Part shown: positions 45,726-54,877 of the stretch, in pieces
Layout of the letters: each line of letters opens with the position of its first letter
How positions within the stretch are numbered: the first letter of the stretch is position 1
Origin: Deltaproteobacteria bacterium
Lineage (GTDB): Bacteria; Myxococcota_A; JAADFL01
Direction of reading: 5' to 3'
Assembly (NCBI GenBank): GCA_013152945.1
Contig: JAADFL010000087.1
Span: forward strand, 45,731 to 109,730
Length of the DNA stretch: 64,000 bases
Translations under genes and position numbers: made by a program
The notes under the pieces: model-generated
Databases searched by the model: none
What the model was told of the DNA's origin: nothing
Seen by the model: only the letters and a program-made list of their open reading frames with translations

Positions 45726-46685
45726 TCAAGAATCTTTCAGGCGCCGTAAGGCTATAATCACAGCCTCCATGTCCTCGGGCGGACTTGAAGTAAAATTGAG
45801 ATGTTCCCCGGTAACCGGGTGGTCGAATCCCAACTCGGCGGCATGCAGCGCCTGTCGACCCAGTGCTTTTATTGCATCCAGCAATTCTTTGTCCCGTATG
45901 GTCGATTTCCTGGTACGGCCGTACAGGGGATCTCCGAGAATGGGCATTCCGTTTTCAGAAAAATGCACCCTTACCTGGTGTGTTCTCCCTGTTTCCAGTC
46001 TGGCCTGGACAAGGGCGAAGTTCTTGAACCGCTCGATAACCCTGAATCTTGTCACTGCCTGCCGGCCATGCTCTACCCTGGAAGTAAACTTTAATCGATT
46101 GCTGGTACTCCTGCCGTGTAAAGAGCGAAATGCCCCCTGGTCGAACCTTGGGTTGCCTCTCACGATTGCAATGTAAGCCCGGTCTATAGTGTGTTTCTTG
46201 AACTGTTCGGAAAGATTACGATGAGCCGCATCAGACTTGGAAACAACCATGAGGCCGCTCGTGTCCTTGTCCAGCCTGTGTACGATCCCGGGCCTTAAGT
46301 AACCTCCAACAGATACGAGGTCGCCGCAGTGGTGCAACAGGGCATTTACGAGCGTACCCCTGGAATGGCCGGGTGACGGATGGACGACCAAACCCGCCTG
46401 CTTGTTCAATACCAAAAGATCTTTGTCTTCGTACACCACGTCTATCGGAATGTCCTCGGGTTCCAGGCCGATTGGCTCCGGATCTATGACAGTCAAGTCG
46501 ACTACGTCCCCGGCCTTGAGTTTCCATCCGGCCTTTCTCGGTCTGCCGTTCACCAGGACCATGTCCAAGTCGGAGTGCCGCTTCAACTGGGATCTGGAAT
46601 AGTTGAGTCCTTGAACACCGAGAAAATGATCCAGTCTCAACCTTGAATACTTTTCACTTACAGTGAACCTGAATGTGCGTGCCAA
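45726..46685 (-). CDS. rluD: 23S rRNA pseudouridine synthase RluD-like
   Basis: 319 residues. An S4 RNA-binding domain (about 12-65: RLDHFLGVQGLNYSRSQLK) precedes the RluA-type catalytic domain with the catalytic Asp in RLDKDTSGLMVVSK and the conserved ARLETGRTHQVRVHF and GDPLYG. RluD makes pseudouridines 1911, 1915 and 1917 in helix 69, of which 1915 is the substrate of the RlmH encoded at 6.9 kb. Start TTG at 46685 is the most consistent with length. It lies nine bases from the small conserved gene upstream. Confidence 0.93.
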   Translation of the reverse strand: MARTFRFTVSEKYSRLRLDHFLGVQGLNYSRSQLKRHSDLDMVLVNGRPRKAGWKLKAGDVVDLTVIDPEPIGLEPEDIPIDVVYEDKDLLVLNKQAGLVVHPSPGHSRGTLVNALLHHCGDLVSVGGYLRPGIVHRLDKDTSGLMVVSKSDAAHRNLSEQFKKHTIDRAYIAIVRGNPRFDQGAFRSLHGRSTSNRLKFTSRVEHGRQAVTRFRVIERFKNFALVQARLETGRTHQVRVHFSENGMPILGDPLYGRTRKSTIRDKELLDAIKALGRQALHAAELGFDHPVTGEHLNFTSSPPEDMEAVIIALRRLKDS

Positions 46686-46694
46686 TAGTAATGG

Positions 46695-46961
46695 TCACCA
46701 AATCGGGCTGTTTACGTGCCCCTTGGACTTGACGAGTATGTCCACTATGGCCCTGTAATAGAAATTAGTGGTTTTATAGAGTTCTGAATCCAACCTGCTT
46801 TCGTACAGTGCCCTTCCTTCTTCTATCTCATCAGCCATAACCTCGAACAGGTCATCGTTCATTATACCTTGAACAATCTTGTCTTCATTGTACAGTGATA
46901 AGTCAGAAGCAATTGCACGGGCCAGCCTGTTTGCAGCCTCCGGAGTGGTTATCATAGCCAT
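46695..46961 (-). CDS. small conserved protein of unknown function
   Basis: 88 residues, acidic and mostly helical (TPEAANRLARAIASDLSLY, NDDLFEVMADEIEEGRALY), without cysteines, membrane segments or signal peptide. The style of the sequence is that of small conserved deltaproteobacterial proteins that lie beside housekeeping genes, but no function is known to me. ATG 46961 has AGGA upstream. It is tightly spaced to rluD and therefore probably in its operon. Confidence 0.75.
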   Translation of the reverse strand: MAMITTPEAANRLARAIASDLSLYNEDKIVQGIMNDDLFEVMADEIEEGRALYESRLDSELYKTTNFYYRAIVDILVKSKGHVNSPIW

Positions 46962-47004
46962 GTCCTACTCTCCTACGTAAGTCCTTGTTCACGATTTTTA
47001 TTTT

Positions 47005-47550
47005 TTATTTTCTTTTTCTTGTTCTCTTCTTCTTGACCGGCTTCATTTCCAGTAATGTAAACTTTTTCCTGGCATAAACCTTTTCTTCATCACCCACATC
47101 TCTCGTTGCACGCATTTCGTATGTTGGACCTACCTCGAATTCGTCTTCGGACAGCGTTATCTGGCCAAAGAACGTTTTCAGCCTGGGTGAAATCGGGTAT
47201 GTCTCCTCTGTAACAAAAGTCTCTTCCTCTCCATTGATCTTGTAGATTTGCATTGTGAACTCATCTCCGCCAATTGGCTCATTGAAAAAGGCGAACATGT
47301 ACAGGTTCCAGTCCCTGCTCGGGCTCCTGTGAAACTTATCTTTCAAATTCCTCGGCTTCATGTACCTGACACAGGCCTTGCCTGTCCTGAACTTCTCCGG
47401 GAACTCCTTTGTGTCAAGTATTATTTTCCCTTTGAATTCTTTATAACAATTAGGTCCTGGTTTGGCTCTCCTTGCCCTGGCGTTTGCGGGTACGGCATCG
47501 AGCAGAGCAAAGGCCAGTATTAGAGCGGTCAATAAACGTATGGTTCTCAT
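47005..47550 (-). CDS. exported protein of unknown function
   Basis: 181 residues with a clear Sec signal peptide (MRTIRLLTALILAFALLDAV, cleavage near ANARA). The mature protein is basic and beta-rich, with a Cys pair (CYKEF, KACVRYMKPR), and ends in a lysine/arginine-rich tail (KPVKKKRTRKRK). No family recognised. ATG 47550 follows a strong GGAGGTGGAG site. It lies upstream of the 88-residue protein by 43 bases on the same strand. Confidence 0.7.
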   Translation of the reverse strand: MRTIRLLTALILAFALLDAVPANARARRAKPGPNCYKEFKGKIILDTKEFPEKFRTGKACVRYMKPRNLKDKFHRSPSRDWNLYMFAFFNEPIGGDEFTMQIYKINGEEETFVTEETYPISPRLKTFFGQITLSEDEFEVGPTYEMRATRDVGDEEKVYARKKFTLLEMKPVKKKRTRKRK

Positions 47551-47703
47551 TGCTCCACCTCCAAAATCCTACTAGACCTATTTTTTACCAAATTCAAGCT
47601 TAGGTCAACAGTTTCGCCTTTTCCCCGGACAGTGCGTTGTCTGTCTTATGGATACTTGGCCGGGACTTGCTTAAAGGCCCTGAAAACAATTACCATTAAA
47701 AGC

Positions 47704-48435
47704 ATGTTCGAGCCGCCGGACAATGAATGGATCAAGGGTTCTCATTGGCTGACAAGCGCACTGCTTGGCTGTGTCCCGGGTATAGTGCATGGATTTTCAT
47801 GCAATCTTCATGCAATCCCGGGAAACCACGAACCCGGATTCGATATCCAAATCGTTTCAACAGCAGAGCAGGTGCATTCGAACCGTGTAGAAATCATCGG
47901 CCCGGATGTTCCTCCGGTGCCGATTCCGGGCGCGGATGGACTCGTAACATCCTCGAGGAATATCGCACTTGGCATAAGAACGGCGGACTGTGTGCCATTG
48001 CTCCTGGCGCACAAGAATGGAAAATGCATCGCAGCAGCACATGCCGGTTGGAGAGGGACTTTAAAAAACATTGCTTCCGAAGCAGTAAAAAAGATGTGTT
48101 CTCTCTTGTCATGCCCTGCGGGAGAGTTGATAGCATGTATCGGTCCCGCCATCGGGCCATGCTGCTTTGAGGTAGGCGAAAATGTGGCCCGTGATTTCGA
48201 AGGCAGAATCGGCCGGGCCGTTGTTTCAAGAGGGGCCGATCGTAAAATGCGGGTGGATCTCTTGAAGGCCAACAGGATAGAATTGGAGCGGGCGGGACTG
48301 GAAGGCAGGCACATTGAAACGATTTCGCTTTGTACAATGTGCAGGGCCGACTTGTTTCCTTCATACAGGCGCAATCCTTCTGAAGTTACGGAAAAAGGTT
48401 CCAGGATTTGGAGCCTCATAGTGCGAAAAGGGTAG
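47704..48435 (+). CDS. pgeF: PgeF/YfiH-type polyphenol oxidase / purine nucleoside phosphorylase domain protein
   Basis: 243 residues with the laccase-like (YfiH, DUF152) signature: AEQVHSNRVEIIG, IRTADCVPLLL, AHAGWRGTLKN and CIGPAIGPCCFEVG, providing the zinc-binding His and Cys. Known members clip peptidoglycan stem mistakes (PgeF) or act as purine nucleoside phosphorylase; which holds here is open. ATG 47704 gives the family length; a GTG at 47632 would add 24 residues. It is alone on the plus strand. Its stop codon is in a 14-base tandem duplication (48419-48446). Confidence 0.9.
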   Translation: MFEPPDNEWIKGSHWLTSALLGCVPGIVHGFSCNLHAIPGNHEPGFDIQIVSTAEQVHSNRVEIIGPDVPPVPIPGADGLVTSSRNIALGIRTADCVPLLLAHKNGKCIAAAHAGWRGTLKNIASEAVKKMCSLLSCPAGELIACIGPAIGPCCFEVGENVARDFEGRIGRAVVSRGADRKMRVDLLKANRIELERAGLEGRHIETISLCTMCRADLFPSYRRNPSEVTEKGSRIWSLIVRKG

Positions 48436-48446
48436 TGCGAAAAGGG
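48419..48446. repeat. 14-base tandem duplication over the pgeF stop
   Basis: TAGTGCGAAAAGGG is repeated exactly, back to back (48419-48432 and 48433-48446). The stop codon TAG of the YfiH-type gene is the first triplet of the second copy, so the duplication spans the end of the reading frame. Confidence 0.85.
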
Positions 48447-48503
48447 AACAGAGGCCGGAACCGTATTTGCAGCCGCAAGTATGGGGCCGAGTTAAAAAAA
48501 GCC

Positions 48504-49640
48504 TTACTGCGGCACACCGTTTTCAGCAACATCAGACAATGCGTTCATGATATCAGCCGGCACATCGTCCAGTGAGGGCACTGTATCCAGGTTCTGCATG
48601 GCACAATTTTCTGGCAGCCCCTCGGTAGGCTGAATCTCTGTTCTTGAACCATCCTGGGATACCAGCTCGATGTTGAAAAACTCCCTCATAATGAGGGAAT
48701 TCCAGCACTCGGTGCTTTCTACGCGACTTTCATCCGGAATGTCGCCGCCGTACGCCAGCATCTCGGCCCTGCCCACGCCGCTGTTGTAAAAGGCCATGCG
48801 AATGTCCAAGTTCTCGATCTTGCTATCCTTGATTTGGTCCAGGTCCATTGCGAGCTTGAAGTCAATGAAATCGAAGTACTCTTTTGGTGTCTTCACGTGG
48901 CCCCAGAAGTAATCCGCATCCAGCGGGGTTGCCGTGTCGCCGTCGTCCTTTGACACGAAATTCCTGAATGCTCCCACGACCAGGGTGATTATATTGTCCT
49001 GGTTGTCCTTGTCCTGTCCCTTGAAGTATGCACAGGCGAACCTTCCCCTGTCCAAGTTTCCGTGTCCGGGGTCGTTTGCCTCCTCGAAGCCATAATTTGC
49101 TTCAAAGTCCCATAATATCACGCCGTTTCCAAAGTCGTCGTTGTTCGGATCCGGGTTGGCTGCGCCCCAGATGACGGGAGTATTCTTGGCAATGTCCCTG
49201 CCCATGCCTCTCACCAGGGCATACGAATATCTGAAATCCTCGCTCGTGTTTTCGCCATTGTCCTTTACCCAGAGGTACACATTATCGCCTTGCAGGGCAG
49301 AATCCGAGTCATCAAAGGGACCCCATACAAACTCCATTTTTTCGCTGTCATAAAAGGTTGGAGGAGTGTCTGTTATCAAGTCGAGCTGATCTAAAAGTGC
49401 CTTGATGACCGAGTTTATCTCCTGGGATGTCGGCATGACATCGCGCGGGTATGTCGCAGGATCTCCGACGGCCAGGGGGACGGGCTGGTCGGTCGCCTCC
49501 GGGACCTTTACTGAAATCAATGTTTGCTGCGGTAGCGCCTTTCTAAAGGCCGAGAGCTTGGCCTGGTCGTAACCGGTCCGGCCGGTTCCACAGGACAGGA
49601 AGAAGAATGCTAATACAGGGAAAACCATGGTCTTTTTCAT
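48504..49640 (-). CDS. lipoprotein of unknown function
   Basis: 378 residues with a lipoprotein signal (MKKTMVFPVLAFFFLSCG, Cys17 as lipid site). The mature part is acidic, with a Trp/Asp-rich central region (YDSEKMEFVWGPFDDSDSAL, NGVILWDFEANYGFE) and contains three to four Cys in the last third (ECWNS, ENCAMQ). It is not a family I recognise; a surface lipoprotein is most likely. The ATG at 49640 is preceded by AAAGGAGGC. It follows the GMC oxidoreductase on the same strand by 174 bases. Confidence 0.7.
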   Translation of the reverse strand: MKKTMVFPVLAFFFLSCGTGRTGYDQAKLSAFRKALPQQTLISVKVPEATDQPVPLAVGDPATYPRDVMPTSQEINSVIKALLDQLDLITDTPPTFYDSEKMEFVWGPFDDSDSALQGDNVYLWVKDNGENTSEDFRYSYALVRGMGRDIAKNTPVIWGAANPDPNNDDFGNGVILWDFEANYGFEEANDPGHGNLDRGRFACAYFKGQDKDNQDNIITLVVGAFRNFVSKDDGDTATPLDADYFWGHVKTPKEYFDFIDFKLAMDLDQIKDSKIENLDIRMAFYNSGVGRAEMLAYGGDIPDESRVESTECWNSLIMREFFNIELVSQDGSRTEIQPTEGLPENCAMQNLDTVPSLDDVPADIMNALSDVAENGVPQ

Positions 49641-49814
49641 ATTTGCCTCCTTTACTTCGATTCCTTGCTCAGGAATATTAGACACCACTTGCCGAAAGTA
49701 TAGAAAAAAACGGTTGACTACTCATGTGCATGTGACGACGGAATCACTCATTCTTTAGGATCACTACTTAAACTGTACTATACTTGGGCGAACAGGTTGA
49801 CCGGACAGATAAAG

Positions 49815-51689
49815 TCAATGGACGAGTCTGGCGGCTATTCTTTTTGCCGCCTTTGCAGCCATGGCCATTATCGTGACCTGGGGGTTTGCACCCAGCGAGG
49901 TGGGAACCGCGGATCCGTCGGTGACGTACAAGTTGGCCACTTCCCATGTCTCCATCTCCGGGTTTATCGCAGATATCCTGGGGGATCCTCCGGCCCGGCA
50001 TGTGCCCAGAGGATGAAAAGCACCCAACTCGAGGTCACCCGGCTTCAGATTACACGATTCGAATTCCTTTACCTGGCTTTGGTTTCGGATCAGCCTGTGT
50101 CCCCGGACCGGCAGGTATACCTCCCCGGCTCCTGCAGCCAGGTAGATCCGGGCCAACCTGGCGATGGCTGACTTGACGTTCAACAGGTCCCGCCGGTTCA
50201 AGTTGTAAAATATAAAGGGCCAACCATCGGCTTCGGTCAGTACAATGCCCCTTGCCGTGTCGTCGATCATAAAACCAAATGTCGAGATGTTCCTGTAACC
50301 GTCCAGGAACCTCATGAGGTTTCTTCCATCCAGGTCTAGCATTCCCGCCAGCAACTCCAAAGGCGTGGACACGCCTTCGAACCTGACGGAATCGAGAGCG
50401 GGATCCGTTACCTGGTAACCCTGGGGTATACCTGCGAAACCATCCACCCGCCCGGGCATTAGGGCTGTAACCTGGCCAGAAGGGTGTATGGATAGGTTCC
50501 TTGCAATCCAACGGTTCTTGAGGCCGCTCCTCTTCAGGAGAACCGGCGTGAACAACGAGCCTGCAGCAGCCACCACGGCCTTGGCGAAAAATTTGATCTT
50601 CTTTTTTCCGGGGGTGGTCGCCACAACTCCTGTTGCCCTGCCTCCCTCGATGATGATCCTTTGGGCCTTCAAGCCTGTATACAGAAATGCATTGGATCGC
50701 AAGGCGGCAGGCACATAGGTTATGTCCATGGACTGTTTTGCCCCTGTGGGACAACCGAACGGGCACAGCCCGGCTCCTTCGCATTCCGGTGCATTTCTTC
50801 TAAGCGGTCCGTGTTGCAGGCCCAGGATGCCGGCACCACGGGCTATGACCCTGGCATTACCACCAAGTAAATCCCTGGAGGCTGGAGCCACACCGATGAA
50901 ACTCTCTACTTGCTCCAGGTAGTCGTCCAGCATGCCCGGACCGAGGTCTTCCAGGCCCAGATCGCGTTTCCATTCTTCCTGCTTTTTCCTGGGAGTCCTC
51001 ATGCAAGTGCCTGAGTTGACAGTGGTGGATCCTCCCACGGTCTTGCCCATGGGCAGGTACACTATGGCATTACCCGCAGTAACAGTCATGCCCAGACCGC
51101 GGTATAACTTACGCTGCATTCTGGCCGGCCTGCCGTCAAAATCCTTCCTGGTGAAATAATCCCCTTCTTCCACCATGGCTACGGCCAGCCCGGCCTCGGC
51201 CAATTCTTTTGCCGCTACCGCCCCGCCCGCACCAGTCCCAACTACGACTACGTCCGCTTCAATCTCTTTTGTATCGATTTGGCCGGGTGTTATTACTTTG
51301 TCCCGCCATCTCCGCCTTGTTTCGCTTTTTGGCACATCGAAACCATAGGAGCAACCAAGAGCGCGATAAGGCAAGGGATGTGAGAAGCTGCTTATCTTGA
51401 GAGGTATCAACACGGCGCGAAGCAGGTTACGCCTCAACATGCCGCCCTGCAGCCAGGATTGAAGGTATCTTTCCTTGCTTTTTTTTGTTGCACAAAGGAT
51501 AGAGCCTGCGCCGAATGCGTTCAGGGAAACCCGCAAGCCCATACGAAGACCCATTGGCGCTTGCTTCAACATCTCTTCAAAACGTTCCGTGCAACCTGCA
51601 TCCACAGCAGGAAGCTTACCTGTTCGGGGCATCACTTGCCTGGCCAAATCCATGAGGATTGTTCTTTCTCTATTTGTCAGCAGTGTCAT
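49815..51689 (-). CDS. GMC-family FAD-dependent oxidoreductase
   Basis: 624 residues. A helical N-terminal domain (about 1-110) precedes the FAD-binding Rossmann motif VVVVGTGAGGAVAAKELAEA near 150. Further landmarks are GKTVGGSTTVNSGTCMR, CPFGCPTGAKQS (an iron-sulfur-like Cys pair typical of this subgroup) and the C-terminal HPLGTCRAGG ... GSAVPTSLGANPQVT. The His of HPLGT is the usual active-site base. Substrate is an alcohol, sugar or sterol, not defined. No signal peptide is obvious. ATG 51689 has AGGTGGA upstream. Confidence 0.9.
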   Translation of the reverse strand: MTLLTNRERTILMDLARQVMPRTGKLPAVDAGCTERFEEMLKQAPMGLRMGLRVSLNAFGAGSILCATKKSKERYLQSWLQGGMLRRNLLRAVLIPLKISSFSHPLPYRALGCSYGFDVPKSETRRRWRDKVITPGQIDTKEIEADVVVVGTGAGGAVAAKELAEAGLAVAMVEEGDYFTRKDFDGRPARMQRKLYRGLGMTVTAGNAIVYLPMGKTVGGSTTVNSGTCMRTPRKKQEEWKRDLGLEDLGPGMLDDYLEQVESFIGVAPASRDLLGGNARVIARGAGILGLQHGPLRRNAPECEGAGLCPFGCPTGAKQSMDITYVPAALRSNAFLYTGLKAQRIIIEGGRATGVVATTPGKKKIKFFAKAVVAAAGSLFTPVLLKRSGLKNRWIARNLSIHPSGQVTALMPGRVDGFAGIPQGYQVTDPALDSVRFEGVSTPLELLAGMLDLDGRNLMRFLDGYRNISTFGFMIDDTARGIVLTEADGWPFIFYNLNRRDLLNVKSAIARLARIYLAAGAGEVYLPVRGHRLIRNQSQVKEFESCNLKPGDLELGAFHPLGTCRAGGSPRISAINPEMETWEVANLYVTDGSAVPTSLGANPQVTIMAMAAKAAKRIAARLVH

Positions 51690-51786
51690 TTATCCACCTT
51701 TGCAACAAGAAACACCAATGTCATCATGGCGTCACCGTAATGCCATTGTACTATCATTATTGTTCGTGTTTTATGATAGAGTTTTT

Positions 51787-51815
51787 TTGTATTTATACTC
51801 GTCCGGTATGATAAT
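51787..51815 (+). promoter_or_regulatory. candidate promoter of the two-component operon
   Basis: TTGTAT (51787-51792), 17-base spacer, GATAAT (51810-51815). It is oriented toward the histidine kinase gene and would give a leader of about 50 bases. Both hexamers match sigma70 at four or more positions; not otherwise supported. Confidence 0.35.
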
Positions 51816-51874
51816 CCTTGAGGGTGTTACGGCCCGTATGCCGGACTGCCGGCAGTAAATAGGCGGTGAATCGG

Positions 51875-52975
51875 ATGAAAAAGATAATAAATCGCGACAT
51901 CGGCATGCATCTTATATTTGTAGTATCCCTTGCCAGCTTTGCCTCTTTGGCCGGCTGGTGGTCCTTGTTCATCTCTAAATCAGTCGAGGAAAGTCACGAA
52001 TCTGCATTGAGAGAATTGAAGCTCCAAGCCGAAATGGCGGCAATTCGCGGTTATGTGCCAACAGGATCTTCGCTTGTTATTCGGCCTTGCAGATCAAGTA
52101 AGACGAACCTTATTCTTGTGCCATATAAAGACGGACTTTGTATTGCTCCTAGAAGGGCGGTACTGGAGCGTATCGAATCCGAGCACAAGAGCAAGCAACT
52201 CATGGTGACGGGTGAGAGCGCGGTATTCCTGCTGTTGCTGGCAATATTGTTATTTATGTTGTATTGGAGCGTGTTGTCGGAAAGACGATTTAGACGGGAT
52301 CTTGATTCTTTTTTCAACACCGTCACCCATGAGTTGAAGACGCCGTTGGCCGGCATAAAGACCTTTCTTCAGTCCGTGGAAATCGGCCGTCTGGATTCAA
52401 AGGATGCGAGTAACCTTGCATCCATGGCTGTAAAGGAAGTAGACAGGCTGGAACACTTGGTTGAAAACCTCCTCTTTTCCTCCAGGCTGAAGAGGAGGAG
52501 GCCCGGATTGAAACTAAGACCCGTGGAACTGGAGCTTTTCCTGGAGGAACTGATAGAGCACAGGCGGTTGTACTCAAACAAGAAAGGCGGCAGCATACTC
52601 CTAAAGGGCGATGAAACCCTGCAAACAAGCGTGCTTGCCGCACCGGACGCCTTGAGGGTTATCCTGGAGAACCTGTTGGACAATGCAGACAAGTACGGCA
52701 ATGGCTCCGATGTCATTATTGAAGTATCCAAGTCGGCCGGTAAGGTGGAAATTTGTGTCATGGACAAGGGGCCGGGCTTTCCGCCCGAACGCAGCCAGGA
52801 CCTGTTCAAGGCATTCAGACGTGGAGATTGGACCGATGACGGTATCAAGCATGGAAGCGGCTTGGGCCTTTACCTGGCCAGGTCGTTGGCCCGGTTCATG
52901 GGGGGAGACTTGAGAGCTGAAAGTACGGCCAATGGAAGTTGCTTTACCCTGTTACTGAAAGAGGCGGAAAAATGA
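51875..52975 (+). CDS. membrane sensor histidine kinase
   Basis: 366 residues. Two transmembrane helices (about 10-32 and 106-128) bracket a short periplasmic domain of about 70 residues, followed by HisKA with phosphoacceptor His near 152 (NTVTHELKTPLAG) and a HATPase domain (NLLDNADKYG, DKGPGFP, GSGLGLYLARSL). The small periplasmic domain is not recognised. ATG 51875 follows AGGCGG; GTG at 51866 is alternative. The stop overlaps the start of the response-regulator gene (ATGA), so the pair is translationally coupled. Confidence 0.93.
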   Translation: MKKIINRDIGMHLIFVVSLASFASLAGWWSLFISKSVEESHESALRELKLQAEMAAIRGYVPTGSSLVIRPCRSSKTNLILVPYKDGLCIAPRRAVLERIESEHKSKQLMVTGESAVFLLLLAILLFMLYWSVLSERRFRRDLDSFFNTVTHELKTPLAGIKTFLQSVEIGRLDSKDASNLASMAVKEVDRLEHLVENLLFSSRLKRRRPGLKLRPVELELFLEELIEHRRLYSNKKGGSILLKGDETLQTSVLAAPDALRVILENLLDNADKYGNGSDVIIEVSKSAGKVEICVMDKGPGFPPERSQDLFKAFRRGDWTDDGIKHGSGLGLYLARSLARFMGGDLRAESTANGSCFTLLLKEAEK

Positions 52976-53667
52976 ACCGAATCCTGCTCATCGAGGATGA
53001 GGAACTCATCGGCTCTACAGTGAAGCTAAACCTCCAGGCCGAGAACTACGTGGTCAAATGGTGTACAACCGGGCGGGGGGGCCTGGCCGAACTGGATGGC
53101 GGGGTTTACGATTTGCTCATACTGGATCTCCTGCTGCCGGGTGACTCGGGAGAAGGGATATTGAAGGAGCTTAGAGCCAGGGGGCACAGTATCCCGGTGC
53201 TGGTGCTGACTGCGCTGGGAGATATAGAAACCAAGGTGAGATGCCTGGAGGCGGGAGCGGATGATTATCTTACCAAGCCTTTCGATATCCGGGAGCTTTC
53301 AGCCAGAACCAGGGCACTGATAAGGCGGAGCACATCCGAGACAGAGATCCCTTCAGACAGGATTTTTTCAATAGGCAGTTGCAAGGTAAACCTGGAGACC
53401 AGGGAAGCCACGACTGTAAACGGCGGGGAAGTATTACTGACGGAAAAGGAGTGTTCCCTGGTGGAGCTTTTCGCCAGGAACCAGGGCAGAGTTCTTTCAA
53501 GGGCGGATATAATAGAAGAAGTTTGGGGAATGGATGAATCTCCCACGAGCAGGACCGTGGACAACTTTGTGGTACGGTTAAGGAGGATGTTCGAAGAAGA
53601 TCCGAAGAGGCCTAGGCATTTCCTGACTGTAAGAGCTGTGGGTTACCGGTTCGACGGCGGAATGTGA
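52972..53667 (+). CDS. OmpR-family response regulator
   Basis: 231 residues. A receiver domain (LLIEDEELI, acidic pair; phosphoacceptor Asp in LLILDLLLPGDSG; Lys in LTKPFDIREL) is followed by an OmpR-type winged-helix DNA-binding domain (VLLTEKECSLVELFARNQG, RTVDNFVVRLRRMFEEDP, FLTVRAVGYRFDG). ATG 52972 overlaps the kinase stop by four bases. The next gene, an OmpA-like lipoprotein 105 bases on, is a plausible target or partner. Confidence 0.95.
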   Translation: MNRILLIEDEELIGSTVKLNLQAENYVVKWCTTGRGGLAELDGGVYDLLILDLLLPGDSGEGILKELRARGHSIPVLVLTALGDIETKVRCLEAGADDYLTKPFDIRELSARTRALIRRSTSETEIPSDRIFSIGSCKVNLETREATTVNGGEVLLTEKECSLVELFARNQGRVLSRADIIEEVWGMDESPTSRTVDNFVVRLRRMFEEDPKRPRHFLTVRAVGYRFDGGM

Positions 53668-53772
53668 CAAGCCTTGCCCATCTCCAAGGGGTGGGGTAGT
53701 ATTCCTGCTAAAAGGACATTCAGCCGAACTGGAGGCTCAAAGCAGCCGGTATAAAATGTTTGGAGGTAAAAT

Positions 53773-54705
53773 ATGCGATTGATTACTAACCTATGTTTGG
53801 CCTTGGGGCTATCAGCGGTAATGACGTGGTCCGGGGCCGGGTGTGTGCTCAGCAGCACGCACGAAAAGGTGCTGGCCGACTTAAGCCGCACCCAGAAAGC
53901 ACTGACAGATACCCGGCAATCACTAAAAAAATGCACAGAGGAGGGAGAGCAACTCGCTACCGACAAGATGTCTTTGCAGTCTGAGCTGGACAATGCACAC
54001 AAGCTCCAGCATGACCTTCAAACCCAGCTTACCAAGGTCAGTTCCGATCTTCAGCAATTGTTTACCGAGAAGGGACAGGTGGAGGATGAAAAGGAGCGGC
54101 TGGCCGGCCGAATCCAAGAGCTGTCCAAGCTGAGCAAGGCGCTCGAGCGCCGTGCCGCGGATTACCGCACCCTGATCGAGAAGCTACGCAAGATGATGGA
54201 TGCAGGCACCCTGAAGGTGCGTATACGCAACGGCCTCATGGTGGTGGAGATGTCATCGGACATAGTGTTCCCGCCGGGCGGAACAAGGATAAAGCCGGAG
54301 GCACGCGTGGCTTTGGAGGAACTTGCCGGAACGCTGGCCAGCTTCAAGGGCCGGCGTTTCCAGGTGGTGGGCCACTGTGACAACAAGCCGATCCACACCA
54401 GGCGTTTTCCCTCCAACTGGGAGCTTTCCACCCAGCGTTCGGTCGAGGTGGTTAAACTGCTCATCAATGCCGGGGTGGATCCATCCATGATAAGTGCTGC
54501 CGGTGCAGCCGAGTTCGATCCTGTGGCAGACAACGAAACCGAGGAGGGCCGGGCTCAGAACCGGCGGGTCGAGATCGTGTTCGTACCCAAGATCGAGGAA
54601 ATGCCCGGTTTCAAGGAGGTGTTGGGCAAGTCTGTACAAGATGACGAAGCGACGCCGAAGGCTAAGCCAGAAACCGTTCCCGGCCAAGAGCCTGATGGAC
54701 AGTAG
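53773..54705 (+). CDS. OmpA/MotB-type peptidoglycan-binding lipoprotein
   Basis: 310 residues. Signal sequence with lipobox SGAGC (Cys24), followed by a long coiled coil (about 30-135) and a C-terminal OmpA domain (about 165-275): FPPGGTRIKPEARVALEELA, VVGHCDNKPI, NWELSTQRSVEVVKLL, AQNRRVEIVF. It should tether the outer (or inner) membrane to peptidoglycan. ATG 53773 is preceded by TTTGGAGG. It lies after a two-component system on the same strand. Confidence 0.92.
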   Translation: MRLITNLCLALGLSAVMTWSGAGCVLSSTHEKVLADLSRTQKALTDTRQSLKKCTEEGEQLATDKMSLQSELDNAHKLQHDLQTQLTKVSSDLQQLFTEKGQVEDEKERLAGRIQELSKLSKALERRAADYRTLIEKLRKMMDAGTLKVRIRNGLMVVEMSSDIVFPPGGTRIKPEARVALEELAGTLASFKGRRFQVVGHCDNKPIHTRRFPSNWELSTQRSVEVVKLLINAGVDPSMISAAGAAEFDPVADNETEEGRAQNRRVEIVFVPKIEEMPGFKEVLGKSVQDDEATPKAKPETVPGQEPDGQ

Positions 54706-54877
54706 TTAAGGCACTGACTCCACATCTATAGTCGATGCCGCCAGCCCGAATAAGCAATTTAATACACTTGCATTACATAATGACTGCCGGATTTTTTTCA
54801 AATTCGATTAATTTTGTTAGTCGGGTGACGCAATATACCGTGGAGAAAAACGGGAAATAACGGCAGGTAAAAAGCGC

